The notes beneath the pieces are model-generated. The model had not been told where the DNA came from and ran no database searches. It was given only the letters and a program-made list of their open reading frames with translations. 64,000 nucleotides of DNA from Priestia megaterium NBRC 15308 = ATCC 14581 (lineage in GTDB: Bacteria > Bacillota > Bacilli > Bacillales > Bacillaceae_H), in NCBI RefSeq assembly GCF_000832985.1, contig NZ_CP009920.1, positions 5,202,501 to 5,266,500 of the forward strand. Direction: 5' to 3'. Shown one piece after another: positions 1 to 8,813 of the stretch; within the stretch, counting starts at the first letter, position 1; each line of letters begins with the position of its first letter. The translations under genes were made by a program, and so were the position numbers.

Positions 1-362
1 GGATACTTGTATGGGTCAAAATCTTCTTCATAACACGTTTTTTCTAAAGAACCGTATACTGAAAGAGTCGAGGTGAGTACATAGTGACTCGTACTATGAC
101 GAAAAGCTTCAACAGCCACAGCTGCGCCGTGTGAAGAATAGCATATTTGATCGAAGATAACATCCCATTTTCTTCCTCGTGTTGTTTCGATTACAGAATC
201 TTTTTCTACACGATCAAGAAAAATCCGTTCAACTCGGTCGCTGAAATCATCTGGTGTTTTACCTCGCGTTGCTAACGTAACCTTAACTCCTTTAGAGAGC
301 AATGTCTGGACTAAATTTTTTCCAAAAAAACGAGTTCCACCTAACACAAGTGCTGTTTTCAT
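1..362 (-). CDS. NAD-dependent epimerase/dehydratase family protein, N-terminal fragment cut by window edge
   Basis: The reading frame starts with ATG at 362-360, preceded by a GGTGGAG ribosome site, and stays open to base 1, giving about 120 N-terminal residues. The protein begins with a beta strand followed by the Rossmann glycine motif GGTRFFGKN, typical of extended short-chain dehydrogenases and sugar epimerases that bind NAD(P). Further on, the stretch around VLTSTLSVYG corresponds to the catalytic Ser/Thr strand of that family. The Tyr-x-x-x-Lys pair lies beyond the window, so the substrate cannot be named. Divergent from the DUF418 gene. Confidence 0.8.
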   Translation of the reverse strand, partial: MKTALVLGGTRFFGKNLVQTLLSKGVKVTLATRGKTPDDFSDRVERIFLDRVEKDSVIETTRGRKWDVIFDQICYSSHGAAVAVEAFRHSTSHYVLTSTLSVYGSLEKTCYEEDFDPYKY

Positions 363-527
363 CTTTTTCTCCACCTTTCGTATTTGATATGAGTAACCAT
401 ACCATTATTATCCAACTTTTTTGTTCATAAAGCTATGAATCTTTCCGCTTATTTTTTTATATTCCCCCCTATTTTTTCGCCACTGCCGTGTTAAGATGTA
501 CATATCTAACAAAAAGGAGCGACAGTG

Positions 528-1748
528 ATGAATCCTTCTCCACTTCCCCTTAACGACCGCCTTGTTGTTCTTGATATTATTCGGGGTATTGCTTTGCTAG
601 GCATTTTCTTAGTAAATATCCCTGCTTTTGCTTATCCGATATTTATTTTTCAAATGTACGATATTCCTTATGAATATAAAGGAATCGATGCTTATATTGA
701 TTTATTCCTGCTGCTGTTTGTTCAAGGAAAGTTTTTTACGATTTTTTCTTTTTTATTTGGACTTGGATGCGGAATCTTTTTGCGTAGAGCTGAAGAAAAG
801 CATTACTTTGCCGCTGCTTTATGGTCAAGAAGAATGGCTTCTTTGCTATTAATCGGGCTTTTTCATCTTGTCTTTTTCTGGTATGGAGACATTTTGCATG
901 TGTATGCTATTGGCGGTTTTTTATTGTTGTTTTTTTATAATCAAAAAACCAAGACGATTTTGCTGTGGGCAATAGGCTTGCTATGCTTTTTTTATCTTTT
1001 GGCTTGCATGCAGTTTTTTATTCCAGCCCACGTCTTGCAGGAGGCTCAGTTGGAGTATAAGGTTTTACATGAACATGCCTTAGTCCAATATTTATCCACC
1101 TACAGGCAAGCAGACTATTTATCTTGGCTGTTTTATCGTTTGAATGTTGAAGTGGTACCTATGCTATTAAATCTACCGTTTTCTATCTTTCCCGTATTTT
1201 CTATGTTTTTATTTGGCTTATATACTGCTAAAAAAGAATTAGTACATAGTATCGAACAAAATCGTTCCTTTTTTAAGAAAATTCAGTTAATAACAGGTGC
1301 AGCAGGTTTTACTTTAACTATCATTCTCGCTATCTTAAAACTAGAAATTTTAAAATATGGACTCTATCAGCAGTCGGCCATTCACCTTTTTACAAGTTTG
1401 AGCGGCATTTTTCTATGTTTTTTTTATCTTACCACCTTACTGTTATTCCTGCAATTTTCTCCTTACGCTTCGATGCTGGGTCTTTTTAAGTATAGTGGAA
1501 CAATGGCATTAACAACTTACCTTAGCCAAACTTTAATTTGCCTGTGGATGGTTAGAGACTTTGGTTTATACGGAACTCTTACCTTAACAGAAAGCACGAT
1601 TATTTCTCTCATTATATATACACTCCAGCTTTTTTTTAATAAGTGGTGGCTTTATTATTTCTATTACGGTCCGTGTGAATGGTTATGGCGGAGCTTTACA
1701 TACCGATCTTTCCCGCCTCTCAGACGGAATAGAAAAGCTTCAGCTTAA
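528..1748 (+). CDS. DUF418 family integral membrane protein
   Basis: A 406-residue polytopic membrane protein with about nine or ten hydrophobic segments. The N-terminal LDIIRGIALLGIFLVN motif and the C-terminal segment rich in Trp, Tyr and Phe (around KWWLYYFYYGPCEWLWR) are the hallmarks of the DUF418/YeiB family, whose biochemical function is unknown; related acyltransferase-like roles have been suggested. I prefer ATG at 528 to GTG at 525 because it is better spaced (about 8 nt) from the AAAGGAG site at 513-519. It stands alone, divergent from the epimerase gene and convergent with the next gene. Confidence 0.85.
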   Translation: MNPSPLPLNDRLVVLDIIRGIALLGIFLVNIPAFAYPIFIFQMYDIPYEYKGIDAYIDLFLLLFVQGKFFTIFSFLFGLGCGIFLRRAEEKHYFAAALWSRRMASLLLIGLFHLVFFWYGDILHVYAIGGFLLLFFYNQKTKTILLWAIGLLCFFYLLACMQFFIPAHVLQEAQLEYKVLHEHALVQYLSTYRQADYLSWLFYRLNVEVVPMLLNLPFSIFPVFSMFLFGLYTAKKELVHSIEQNRSFFKKIQLITGAAGFTLTIILAILKLEILKYGLYQQSAIHLFTSLSGIFLCFFYLTTLLLFLQFSPYASMLGLFKYSGTMALTTYLSQTLICLWMVRDFGLYGTLTLTESTIISLIIYTLQLFFNKWWLYYFYYGPCEWLWRSFTYRSFPPLRRNRKASA

Positions 1749-1751
1749 CAG

Positions 1752-1783
1752 CAAATCGGCCTTCAAATTTGAAAGCCGATTTG
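1752..1783. terminator. Hairpin between convergent genes
   Basis: Arms CAAATCGGC and GCCGATTTG with the inner TTCAAATTTGAA form a long near-perfect stem just after the stop of the DUF418 gene and just before the 3' end of the opposing gene. The T tail is short, so termination efficiency is uncertain. Confidence 0.6.
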
Positions 1784-1789
1784 TCTCCT

Positions 1790-2248
1790 TTACTGCAAAG
1801 GAGGTACGGTTATTCGTTTAATTCCATTTGTCTCAAACTCTCGTATATACTCCATTTCTCGATGAAAAATTTGCATAAAAACTTCATTTTTTATTTCTTT
1901 AATGGGTCCTATTTGTTCTATCACATCTCGTTTAGCCATGCGATAGGCTAGCGCTTCCCAAAACACTTCGTTATCGTATTCTCCAATAATATCTTGAAGA
2001 GAATCTTCATGTTCTTCTGTAAACATAACCTCACTGTTTAGCGTGTGAAAAGGTCCTTTTTCAAGGAAAGGCTCTGCATGAGAAAACATTTGTTTTTCTA
2101 CATCCGTATATTCTTGTGCATGCTCATCTTCCACTCCAGAACATGCTGTGACCATCCAGTTACCTAAATAAATTAAATCAAGCAGTTGAAAAAAGTGCGT
2201 TTCAGATAGTTGAAGTTCAATTTCGTTTTTTACAGGAGCTTTTGACAT
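1790..2248 (-). CDS. Hypothetical protein, 152 aa, acidic and soluble
   Basis: I do not recognise a named family. The protein is acidic, has no membrane segment or signal peptide, and looks all-helical (for instance LSETHFFQLLDLIYLGNWMV near residue 15). Composition and length resemble small cytosolic Bacillus proteins of unknown function. Start ATG 2248 follows AAAGGAGAG at a good distance, so the gene is likely real. It is convergent with the DUF418 gene and shares the hairpin at 1752-1783. Function cannot be inferred from the neighbours. Confidence 0.75.
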   Translation of the reverse strand: MSKAPVKNEIELQLSETHFFQLLDLIYLGNWMVTACSGVEDEHAQEYTDVEKQMFSHAEPFLEKGPFHTLNSEVMFTEEHEDSLQDIIGEYDNEVFWEALAYRMAKRDVIEQIGPIKEIKNEVFMQIFHREMEYIREFETNGIKRITVPPLQ

Positions 2249-2544
2249 AAGCGCGGATCTCTCCTTTAATTTTGAGGGTAGTTGCTACTAAATAAAATAG
2301 CTAAAAGGGTTAGTATGCAGGCTAGCAAGAAAACTGAAGAAATGACTTCACCTCTTTTCTGTAGTGTAAAAATAGAGGTACTGACATCCAAAGGAGTGAA
2401 TACGAAGGGTGTAAACTTATCATAATCGAAATAAAGACAAGATACAAGACTTTTTTACTAAATTTTCTGACTATTTTCGTCATAAATACCTATTTTTGTT
2501 TATACTAGAAAGGCCCGAAAATTGCGTGCCAAGCTGCTCAAAAT
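2249..2544. other. Gene-poor spacer with an open stretch lacking a start
   Basis: On the minus strand a frame is open from about 2455 to a TAA at 2268-2266. It would encode a short peptide ending in a clear hydrophobic helix (SSVFLLACILTLLAILF). There is no ATG or GTG in frame and no ribosome site before the single TTG, so I do not call it a gene; it may be a remnant of a small membrane protein. Nothing else is evident. Confidence 0.3.
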
Positions 2545-2569
2545 AAAAAAGCGCTGAACCAGGCGCTTT
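2545..2569 (-). terminator. Intrinsic terminator of the 118-aa membrane protein gene
   Basis: Read on the minus strand: AAAGCGC, loop, GCGCTTTTTT. The stem overlaps the stop codon of the gene ending at 2568 and ends in a six-T run. Confidence 0.75.
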
Positions 2570-2924
2570 AACGGTGTAAAAAAATAGATAAACCAATAAA
2601 AAAGGCAGCTAAAATAAAATCAAAAATCCATTGCCACTTCTCACGTTTTAACAATACATGCTCTACCCCTGATAACAGCGAACTTATACTAACCAAAACA
2701 AAAATAAAGCTTAATTGGTTAAACGAAAATTTAGTGACAAAATTTGATACAAGTATGACTGCTACGGTGATGAACAGTGCCATTTGACTTATAAGTACCC
2801 ATTTAATTCTCTGTTTATATCCGTCTTTTAAAGCTTGTAATAAATCGTTGCTGATCACTCTCGCTAAACCCCTTTTTATTCCTATCGTTAAAAGTAAGAA
2901 CGCAGCAAAAACGTTTCTCTGCAT
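2568..2924 (-). CDS. Small hypothetical membrane protein, 118 aa
   Basis: About three to four hydrophobic segments are visible (VLISQMALFITVAVILVSNF, SFIFVLVSISSLLSG, IFDFILAAFFIGLSIFL), with a basic stretch KREKWQW before the last. No known motif is seen. It lies about 25 bp downstream of the GyrI-like gene on the same strand and may share its transcript; it ends in a good terminator. The start at ATG 2924 lacks a strong ribosome site, so an internal start is possible. Function unknown. Confidence 0.65.
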   Translation of the reverse strand: MQRNVFAAFLLLTIGIKRGLARVISNDLLQALKDGYKQRIKWVLISQMALFITVAVILVSNFVTKFSFNQLSFIFVLVSISSLLSGVEHVLLKREKWQWIFDFILAAFFIGLSIFLHR

Positions 2925-2949
2925 CTTAACTACTTAGCAAAACTAGCTA

Positions 2950-3438
2950 TTAAATTGAAACATAAATATCAACTTGACTGTACTCAGGATCAATACAGCG
3001 TTCATCATATAATTCAAAATCTATTTTATAGGCACGATGATTTTTTTTAGCCCACTCGCGAATATAAGCCCAAGCCTCTACGACTACCTGTCTAGCTGGC
3101 CCAACAGCTGTTGTAAACACCATGTATTCACCTTCCGGGATGATGAACTCTCTCATATCATCTTTCAGTTCGCCGCCGGGTAAAACTTCATATCCGAGAG
3201 CAAATGTAAAATCCATTTTTTGATCATATTCAAATTCTGTATAAAGAGCAAATGTATTACCATTTACTTTATTGGCAATTTTATTAGCTAACTGTTGTTT
3301 ATAAAAAGTCTGCCAGTGCTCTGGAATAAGACCTGTGCCCGTTTCTTCCACAGGTTCATCTGTTCGAATAGGCACTCCTACAACAGTAAATTCATTTACC
3401 TTGACTACTTTTTGACTTACAACTAAGTCAGTCAACAT
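2950..3438 (-). CDS. GyrI-like small-molecule-binding (AraC effector-binding) domain protein
   Basis: A 162-residue stand-alone SHV2/GyrI-type domain: VKVNEFTVVGVPIRT at the start, a central IPEHWQTFY segment, the FALGYEVLP strand, and EYMVFTTAVGP followed by the helix VVEAWAYIREWAKK and a C-terminal YDERCIDPEYSQVDIYVSI. This layout is that of the effector-binding domain found behind MerR/AraC DNA-binding domains, here without any DNA-binding part. Such proteins bind hydrophobic or cationic drugs or inhibit gyrase; which applies here is unknown. ATG 3438 follows an AAGGGGG ribosome site. Confidence 0.85.
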   Translation of the reverse strand: MLTDLVVSQKVVKVNEFTVVGVPIRTDEPVEETGTGLIPEHWQTFYKQQLANKIANKVNGNTFALYTEFEYDQKMDFTFALGYEVLPGGELKDDMREFIIPEGEYMVFTTAVGPARQVVVEAWAYIREWAKKNHRAYKIDFELYDERCIDPEYSQVDIYVSI

Positions 3439-3659
3439 ATTGAGCCCCCTTAATTCTTCTTTTTCTGTAGTTACAATGAGGGAAATACTTCTTAATATGC
3501 ATTTTATTTGTATTCAAAGAAAACGTCAACCTTTTATACAAATCCCTTAACGAAGGGGCTGAAGATCATTCTTCTAAACTATAAAAAAACGATTCTATTT
3601 TCTTTGTACACATCATACCTATAAGATACCCCTAATTTACAATAGAGTGAGGTAAAAAA

Positions 3660-3947
3660 ATGAAGATCATTGAACTTGCCGAATTCATTAAAACAAGTAA
3701 AAAAACAACTAAACTTGCTCTTTCCTCTTCTACAGTACAGTATACATTAGAAACAGATGATTTGAAAATTGAATTAAAAACAGGTGGCACGAATAAGCGA
3801 ATCGTGTTTTTTCGCATCTTCTTAAAAGGAACATACAAGGATTGGATTTGTTATCACCGGAACGAACATCATATTTACGAATTGTATCAAAATATTTCTT
3901 TATCCCCTCAACTGCAAAGGCAGCTTTTGTACGCTATTGCATCATAA
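3660..3947 (+). CDS. Small hypothetical protein, 95 aa
   Basis: A short basic soluble protein with an alternating pattern suggesting beta strands (VQYTLETDDLKIELKT, KRIVFFRIFL) and a C-terminal helix. It starts at ATG 3660 behind GTGAGGT at a proper distance, and ends on a strong bidirectional terminator, which argues that it is a real gene. I recognise no family. Confidence 0.65.
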   Translation: MKIIELAEFIKTSKKTTKLALSSSTVQYTLETDDLKIELKTGGTNKRIVFFRIFLKGTYKDWICYHRNEHHIYELYQNISLSPQLQRQLLYAIAS

Positions 3948-3978
3948 AAAGAGCTGGCTTAGTTAGCCAGCTCTTTTT
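3946..3978. terminator. Bidirectional terminator
   Basis: Perfect stem AAAAAGAGCTGGCT / AGCCAGCTCTTTTT with a 5-nt loop lies between two convergent genes and overlaps both stop regions; A and T tails serve both strands. Confidence 0.9.
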
Positions 3979-5074
3979 ATTTATGCTGTAGCTTTGTAAA
4001 TGAATGTTTGTGCGGCTTTACATGTAATTTTCCCTTTGTCCATTGAATTCCTCTATATAAATAGTACGAGCACCAAAAAACTGCTGGAACGATGAGTACG
4101 TAGGCAACGACACTATTCGTAAAGAAAGAAGAATCTATAGAACGAAGCAATCGATAGGTCTCATTTAATATACATATATGCACTACATAAATGCCAACTG
4201 AATTTTTCCCAACTTTTGAAAAAAATGAGTTTTTGCCAAGACTTGGACTGCTCAATACGAATAAAAACAATGATGCCGATAAAAAAATCGTAGAAATAAA
4301 GTAGTCTCCGGGCTTGCTATGCTGGATATTAACCAACCAGTAACGTTCGACGATCTCTAACGCTGAAAACACAAAAAAGCTGGCTAAATAAATCATTGGC
4401 CTTGCGTTTAATACTGACAGAATTTGCTTACCATAAAGGGCAAACATAGCTCCTAATACTGTATAGAACAAACCAAAGAACAGGGCATCTCTCGTTTGAA
4501 AAGAAAGTGGAAAAAATAAAGAATAAGACTGCCCAAATAACCCAGTTACATATAATACGGTGCTGATAAACATTAATAAGCCAATCTTTTTCCATCGTTG
4601 AAATAAGAAAACGATGACAACAGCCCAAATTAATGCAATCAAGTACCAAAGCTGAAATCCGCTTGTGTCACTTCCATAATAAAAAATATCTTTGAATGTG
4701 ATGGATGATGTTAAATAATCAGCTACTGCATCTTTTCGTTCTGCTAATGTTCCGTGGTTCTGAAATAAGCGCAGAACTACACCAAACAATAAATAAAAGA
4801 TGAACCAACATGCATAAAGCTTTGAAATATTCCACGTGTATTTTTTTAAGTATGCAGAAGGCTTTGGATGCTTTTGGATTTTATTCATAAACAAATAACC
4901 TGATACAATAAAGAAAAAAGGAACCGCGAATCGTGCAAATGTGTCAACAATGACATCTAGCACATTTTCCTGGTTCCCTAAAAAGAAATCGTCATGTGAT
5001 GGATTAACATGAATACAAACCACAAACACTGTAGCAAAAAACTTAATAAAATCAATTGAATAATTACGTTCCAT
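3977..5074 (-). CDS. Acyltransferase family 3 membrane protein
   Basis: A 365-residue protein with about ten transmembrane segments. The N-terminal IDFIKFFATVFVVCIHVNP carries the conserved His of the acyltransferase-3 fold, followed by the RFAVPFFFIVSGYLF segment typical of this family (OatA, WecH, and sugar or peptidoglycan O-acetyltransferases). There is no extracytoplasmic SGNH domain, so this is the membrane-only type, which transfers acyl groups to surface glycans or small molecules. It stands alone and shares its terminator with the preceding convergent gene. Substrate unknown. Confidence 0.85.
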   Translation of the reverse strand: MERNYSIDFIKFFATVFVVCIHVNPSHDDFFLGNQENVLDVIVDTFARFAVPFFFIVSGYLFMNKIQKHPKPSAYLKKYTWNISKLYACWFIFYLLFGVVLRLFQNHGTLAERKDAVADYLTSSITFKDIFYYGSDTSGFQLWYLIALIWAVVIVFLFQRWKKIGLLMFISTVLYVTGLFGQSYSLFFPLSFQTRDALFFGLFYTVLGAMFALYGKQILSVLNARPMIYLASFFVFSALEIVERYWLVNIQHSKPGDYFISTIFLSASLFLFVLSSPSLGKNSFFSKVGKNSVGIYVVHICILNETYRLLRSIDSSFFTNSVVAYVLIVPAVFWCSYYLYRGIQWTKGKLHVKPHKHSFTKLQHK

Positions 5075-5264
5075 CTTGTTGTCAGCTCCTTAAAATAAAC
5101 TCGAGCTCTATTTTAGCATAATTATCCAAACAGGAAAGAGTTTTTGGTAAAATTAACCTTATAGTCATGGAAAAAATTTCTTAACTTCCAATATTCTAGT
5201 CTTGTTTACTTGTATGATGTCTTTCAACATTCCAAATAAATGATTCTAAAGAACTACAAAATAA

Positions 5265-5294
5265 AAAAAACAGATTACGCGTAACCTGTTTTTT
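5265..5294 (-). terminator. Terminator of the two-half hypothetical gene
   Basis: Stem AAAAACAGaTTAC / GTAAcCTGTTTTT, overlapping the stop codon at 5293-5295; on the minus strand it is followed by a T-rich tail. Confidence 0.7.
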
Positions 5295-6201
5295 AAATTA
5301 ACATTTTCCATGCAAACTTATTATCTGGTTTAATGTCGACTTCTTTTTCATGCAAAGCCTGCACATGTTGTTTAATCTGTTTCAGAAACAGCATTACTTC
5401 CCCGCTTGACACGGCAGCTGAGTTGAGAGATAACGAATGTTTTTTCGCAATTTTTAATTCCTCGGTTTCCACTGAAATACTCACGTGGCGAAATAAGTGC
5501 CAAGGGTAGTAAACTGTTTTAAAAGATTTTGAGAAATAAATTCCTTTAGAACAAACGGTAATCCCTTCGGTTTTTTGAAGAGGATATGTATTTAAATGAG
5601 CTACAATTTTTTCTTTAGCAGGTAAGTAGAGCCTGTTTCGCATCTCTTTTTCAACTTCTTCACATAGCTGTCCTTCTACCGACAACACATCTTTTGGATC
5701 AGGGGTTTGATGAATTTGAAAAGATGAACAAATAGAAGTTAATTCTTTTGAGGATACACACGGATATATATAGTCTTGACACATATATTCATGGGAATGA
5801 GTGCGAATAAATTTCTTGATTTTTTTTAATAGAGATACTAGCTTTCTAGCTGAGTAATCGTTTTGATTGACTTGAAATTTCTCCACGTCATTAAAACAAA
5901 TCATTTCTTCTTTTCGAATGGTAATGGATTGAATGTTAGCGAACTCTTCCCATAACATTTTTCCTTTTTTCATCCCTCTGCTTTTCCAGTAAATCCCCTT
6001 ATTTGTAAGGCAAATTCCCCTTTTATCTAGGCCTGCTATAAAAGAGCTGTGTAAATACGCGATAATTTTTTCTTGAGGCTGAAACTGAAAGTATTTGCTA
6101 GCCATTTTTTTGTAGAAACTAGGTATTTGCAGTACATAAAATTGACTTTCTCTATAGATTAAGCATAAGTCAGTCAAATAATTAGTTTTCAGCGTCGCCA
6201 C
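5293..6201 (-). CDS. Hypothetical protein built of two related halves
   Basis: A 302-residue soluble protein. Two segments align: one near residue 40 (KIIAYLHSSF ... LTNKGIYWKSRG ... LWEEFANIQSI) and one near residue 200 (KIVAHLNTYPLQ ... VCSKGIYFSKSF ... PWHLFRHVSI). Each is followed by EEL/EEM, a short strand and a LLKKIKK or FLKQIKQ helix. The repeat pattern, a strand - KGIYxS - W - strand unit, resembles bacterial PH-like domains (YokE/bPH type); that is inference. I chose GTG at 6201 because AAGGAAGTG precedes it, whereas ATG at 6240 has no ribosome site. Confidence 0.65.
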   Translation of the reverse strand: MATLKTNYLTDLCLIYRESQFYVLQIPSFYKKMASKYFQFQPQEKIIAYLHSSFIAGLDKRGICLTNKGIYWKSRGMKKGKMLWEEFANIQSITIRKEEMICFNDVEKFQVNQNDYSARKLVSLLKKIKKFIRTHSHEYMCQDYIYPCVSSKELTSICSSFQIHQTPDPKDVLSVEGQLCEEVEKEMRNRLYLPAKEKIVAHLNTYPLQKTEGITVCSKGIYFSKSFKTVYYPWHLFRHVSISVETEELKIAKKHSLSLNSAAVSSGEVMLFLKQIKQHVQALHEKEVDIKPDNKFAWKMLI

Positions 6202-6459
6202 GCTCTCACTTCCTTTTTGAGTGTAAATAACCGTACCCATTTTTTTCTATTACTTTAATAAACGTTTTTTAATGAAAAAAGTTTCAACTTTTTTTGTTTT
6301 TTATAAAAAAGGTTTAAATTGAATCATTTCTTTCATCTAGGGGGTTGCCTAATTACTCACTTATTCAATAATCTTATTTTAAATGTTCCCTACTTAATTA
6401 AGAAACTAAACCAGATAATAGCAATGCTTGCCTGCTTTATCCAAATCATCCCTTGTTTT

Positions 6460-6745
6460 TTAAGCTAAATAAGCTTCTTTTATTTTTTCATTATGAATTA
6501 ATTCCGTCCCTTTTCCTTGTAGAATAATTTCTCCCGTTTGAATCACATAGCCTCGGTGTGCGATTTGCAGTGCTTGATAAGCGTTTTGTTCAACGAGTAA
6601 AATGGTCATTCCGCTTTTATTTAATTCTATAATGATTTCAAATATTTGTTCTACAATGATAGGAGCAAGCCCCATAGAAGGTTCATCTAGCATAAGCATA
6701 GTAGGGTTCATCATAAGCGTTCGCCCAATGGCTAGTACATGGAAC
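6460..6745 (-). pseudogene. livF: livF remnant, C-terminal part of a branched-chain amino acid ABC ATPase
   Basis: The frame reads LAIGRTLMMNP, then the Walker B MLMLDEPSMGLAP, then TILLVEQNAYQALQIAHRGYVIQTGEI and ends in KEAYLA, all typical of LivF. The Walker A half and the signature motif are missing: homology stops abruptly about 6740 and is followed by non-coding DNA with a small inverted repeat (6749-6777) and repeat copy A. No LivK, H, M or G gene is nearby. It is a deletion relic, not a working transporter subunit. Any ATG upstream of the relic (6759) is fortuitous. Confidence 0.85.
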
Positions 6746-6798
6746 AAAAAGCATGTCACCCTACGAAAACATGCTTTGCACCTATTTAACCTAAAAAA

Positions 6799-7107
6799 GA
6801 GGCTGGGACATAACGAAATGAATCCAATCTAAAGGCTAACAAATGAGATACGTGAGCTGAACTGCTTGTGACACCGCCATTGATTTCTGCGCAAGACTTC
6901 GCTTTCCGCGGGCAGTCGCTTGCGCTCCTGTGGGGTCTCGTCTGTTCCGCTTTTCCTACAGGAGTCTTCGCCTTTCTTTCCAATCAGCTGCTAGAAGGAA
7001 CGAAACAGATGTATGTTTAACATAACAAAGAAAACGAACCGTTAATCAAACATGTTGACTAACGGTTCGTTTTTCACTTTGGCTAACATACTTTTGTCCA
7101 AGCCTCT
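6799..7107 (-). repeat. Terminator-bearing repeat, copy A (full length)
   Basis: Bounded by GAGGCTGGGACA on the left and the complement of GAGGCTTGGACA on the right, that is 12-bp terminal inverted repeats with one mismatch. It contains the GC-rich core seen in copies B and C (cgctttccgcgggc ... caggagtcttcgcc) and, on the minus strand, a hairpin CGAACCGTTA...TAACGGTTCG near 7040-7070. Read on the minus strand it begins 37 bp after the glnK stop codon. About 310 bp; also covers the otherwise gene-free stretch 6760-7143. Confidence 0.9.
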
Positions 7108-7143
7108 TATATGTGACCCTTTGTTTTCTACTTCTCCCCGACT

Positions 7144-7506
7144 TTAACTATTATTTCGTAATGCCTGTGATCCCTCTTCCCCTGTTCGGATCTTAATCGC
7201 ATTTTTTAATTCATAGATAAATATTTTCCCATCTCCAGGCTGACCTGTATTTAGTACTTTTCTTGCTTTATCAACAACGTCAGATACTGGAACTTCGCAC
7301 ACCACAATTTCTACTTTAATTCGTGCGTGCATATTGTCTTGTTTTTTAACGCCTCTATAAAGTTCCGTAATGCCTTTTTGCAACCCGCATCCCAGCGCAT
7401 CTGTAACTGTGATACCGCTAACGCCAATTTTCGCTAGTTCTTGCTTAAGCTCTTCAAACTTTGAAGGGCGTGTAATAATTTCAATTTTTGTTAAAACATC
7501 ACTCAC
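7144..7506 (-). CDS. glnK: Nitrogen regulatory PII protein
   Basis: A 120-residue PII family trimer protein that senses 2-oxoglutarate and ATP/ADP and plugs the ammonium channel; in B. subtilis the counterpart (NrgB/GlnK) recruits TnrA to the membrane. Visible are the N-terminal strand KIEIITRPSKFEELKQEL, the T-loop GLQKGITELYRG (Tyr about residue 50), and the C-terminal signature TGQPGDGKIFIYEL. The usual uridylylated Tyr in YRGAEY is replaced by YRGVKK, as expected where no GlnD exists. GTG 7506 is preferred over GTG 7515 because AAAGGGG lies 8 nt before it. It follows amtB by 14 bp. Confidence 0.95.
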   Translation of the reverse strand: MSDVLTKIEIITRPSKFEELKQELAKIGVSGITVTDALGCGLQKGITELYRGVKKQDNMHARIKVEIVVCEVPVSDVVDKARKVLNTGQPGDGKIFIYELKNAIKIRTGEEGSQALRNNS

Positions 7507-7520
7507 TGTGCCCACCCCTT

Positions 7521-8747
7521 TTACATATTCGATTCGTGATACGCTCTTTCACCGTGCAGCGTAATATCAAGCCCAAGCGTTTCTTCTTCTTGTGTCGCAC
7601 GCAGAGATACGATTAATCCAACCACTTTAACAATAATGAATGTAGCAATGCCGACAAATAGATACGTTGCTACGATAGCCACCAGCTGTTTCCAAAGTAG
7701 ACTTGGATCTCCGTAGAATAAACCATTCGCACCGGCGTCATTTACAGAAGTTGTGGCAAATAAACCTGTTGCGATACCTCCCCACGTTCCCCCAATACCG
7801 TGAAGACCAAATGCATCTAACGCATCGTCGTAACCGATTTTCTTTTTAAGTGAGAAGATACCCCAGAAACAAACCGCTCCGCCGATAAAACCAATTACAA
7901 TAGAAGCAAACGGTGTAACGAATCCACAAGCTGGTGTGATAGCTACAAGTCCAGCAATTGCTCCCGAAACGGCTCCAAGCAGCGTAGGTTTTTTATTGAT
8001 AATCCACTCTACTACAAGCCAGCCGATAATTCCTGTTGCTGCCGCTGTATTCGTGTTAATAAAAGCCGTCATTGCAACGCTGTTAATAGTTAAAGAACTT
8101 CCAACGTTAAAACCAAACCACCCGAACCAAATCAGCATTCCGCCTAAAAGAGTTAACGGTAAATTGTGAGGTGCTGCGGCATCGGCATTTTTTCGTTTTC
8201 CAACAACAAGAGCTAGAACTAATCCTGCTACACCTGACGAAATGTGAACGACGTTTCCTCCGGCAAAGTCAATAGCTCCTAGTTCACGAAGCCAGCCGCC
8301 AACTCCCCAAACCCAGTGTGCAACTGGTGCATATACAAATAATGACCATAGGATAGCAAATAAGATAAATGCTGAAAACTTCATGCGCTCTGCAAAAGCC
8401 CCAGAGATAATAGCTACTGTTAGTACAGCAAATGTCAGCTGAAACATCATAAACATATTATGCGGGATCGTAGCACTGTAGTCCCCGTTTGGAGTGAACC
8501 CGACTCCTTTTAATCCCACCCAGTCCAAGTTACCAATAAAAGCATTGCCACCGGTCGAAAAAGCTAACGAATAGCCTGCTACTATCCAAAGAACGGATAT
8601 AACAGCTAAGGAACCTACGCTATACATCGCGGTACTTAACATGTTTTTACTTCGAACCATGCCCCCGTAAAACAATGCAATAGCTGGTGTCATAATCCAA
8701 ACCAATAATGCTGAAAAAAACATAAATACTGAATCGCCCATTTGCAT
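7521..8747 (-). CDS. amtB: Ammonium transporter
   Basis: A 408-residue Amt/MEP/Rh channel (NrgA in B. subtilis) that conducts ammonia/ammonium into the cell under nitrogen limitation. Eleven transmembrane helices are expected and the hallmark stretches are present: MVRSKNMLSTAMYS, the signature DFAGGNVVHISSGVAGL with the periplasmic gating region, and DDALDAFGLHGIGGTWGGIATG bearing one of the twin pore histidines. Upstream gene of a two-gene unit with glnK, behind tandem TnrA-type boxes. Confidence 0.97.
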   Translation of the reverse strand: MQMGDSVFMFFSALLVWIMTPAIALFYGGMVRSKNMLSTAMYSVGSLAVISVLWIVAGYSLAFSTGGNAFIGNLDWVGLKGVGFTPNGDYSATIPHNMFMMFQLTFAVLTVAIISGAFAERMKFSAFILFAILWSLFVYAPVAHWVWGVGGWLRELGAIDFAGGNVVHISSGVAGLVLALVVGKRKNADAAAPHNLPLTLLGGMLIWFGWFGFNVGSSLTINSVAMTAFINTNTAAATGIIGWLVVEWIINKKPTLLGAVSGAIAGLVAITPACGFVTPFASIVIGFIGGAVCFWGIFSLKKKIGYDDALDAFGLHGIGGTWGGIATGLFATTSVNDAGANGLFYGDPSLLWKQLVAIVATYLFVGIATFIIVKVVGLIVSLRATQEEETLGLDITLHGERAYHESNM

Positions 8748-8791
8748 GATGATTTCCCCCTTAAGTACGAATAAATAACCCCTGAATCTAA

Positions 8792-8808
8792 TGTTAGATT
8801 ATATAACA
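8792..8808. promoter_or_regulatory. TnrA/GlnR box of the amtB-glnK operon
   Basis: TGTTAGATTATATAACA fits the TGTNA-N7-TNACA consensus with no mismatch and is centred 53 bp before the amtB start codon. In B. subtilis the nrgAB operon is activated by TnrA from such a site. Confidence 0.9.
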
Positions 8809-8813
8809 TCTTT

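Noticed and set aside
2266..2455. Possible small membrane peptide on the minus strand
   Set aside because: No start codon with a ribosome site in frame; kept only as a remark.
6759..6983. Arg/Ser-rich frame across repeat copy A
   Set aside because: It is translation of the repeat; similar frames appear in copy C; no gene.
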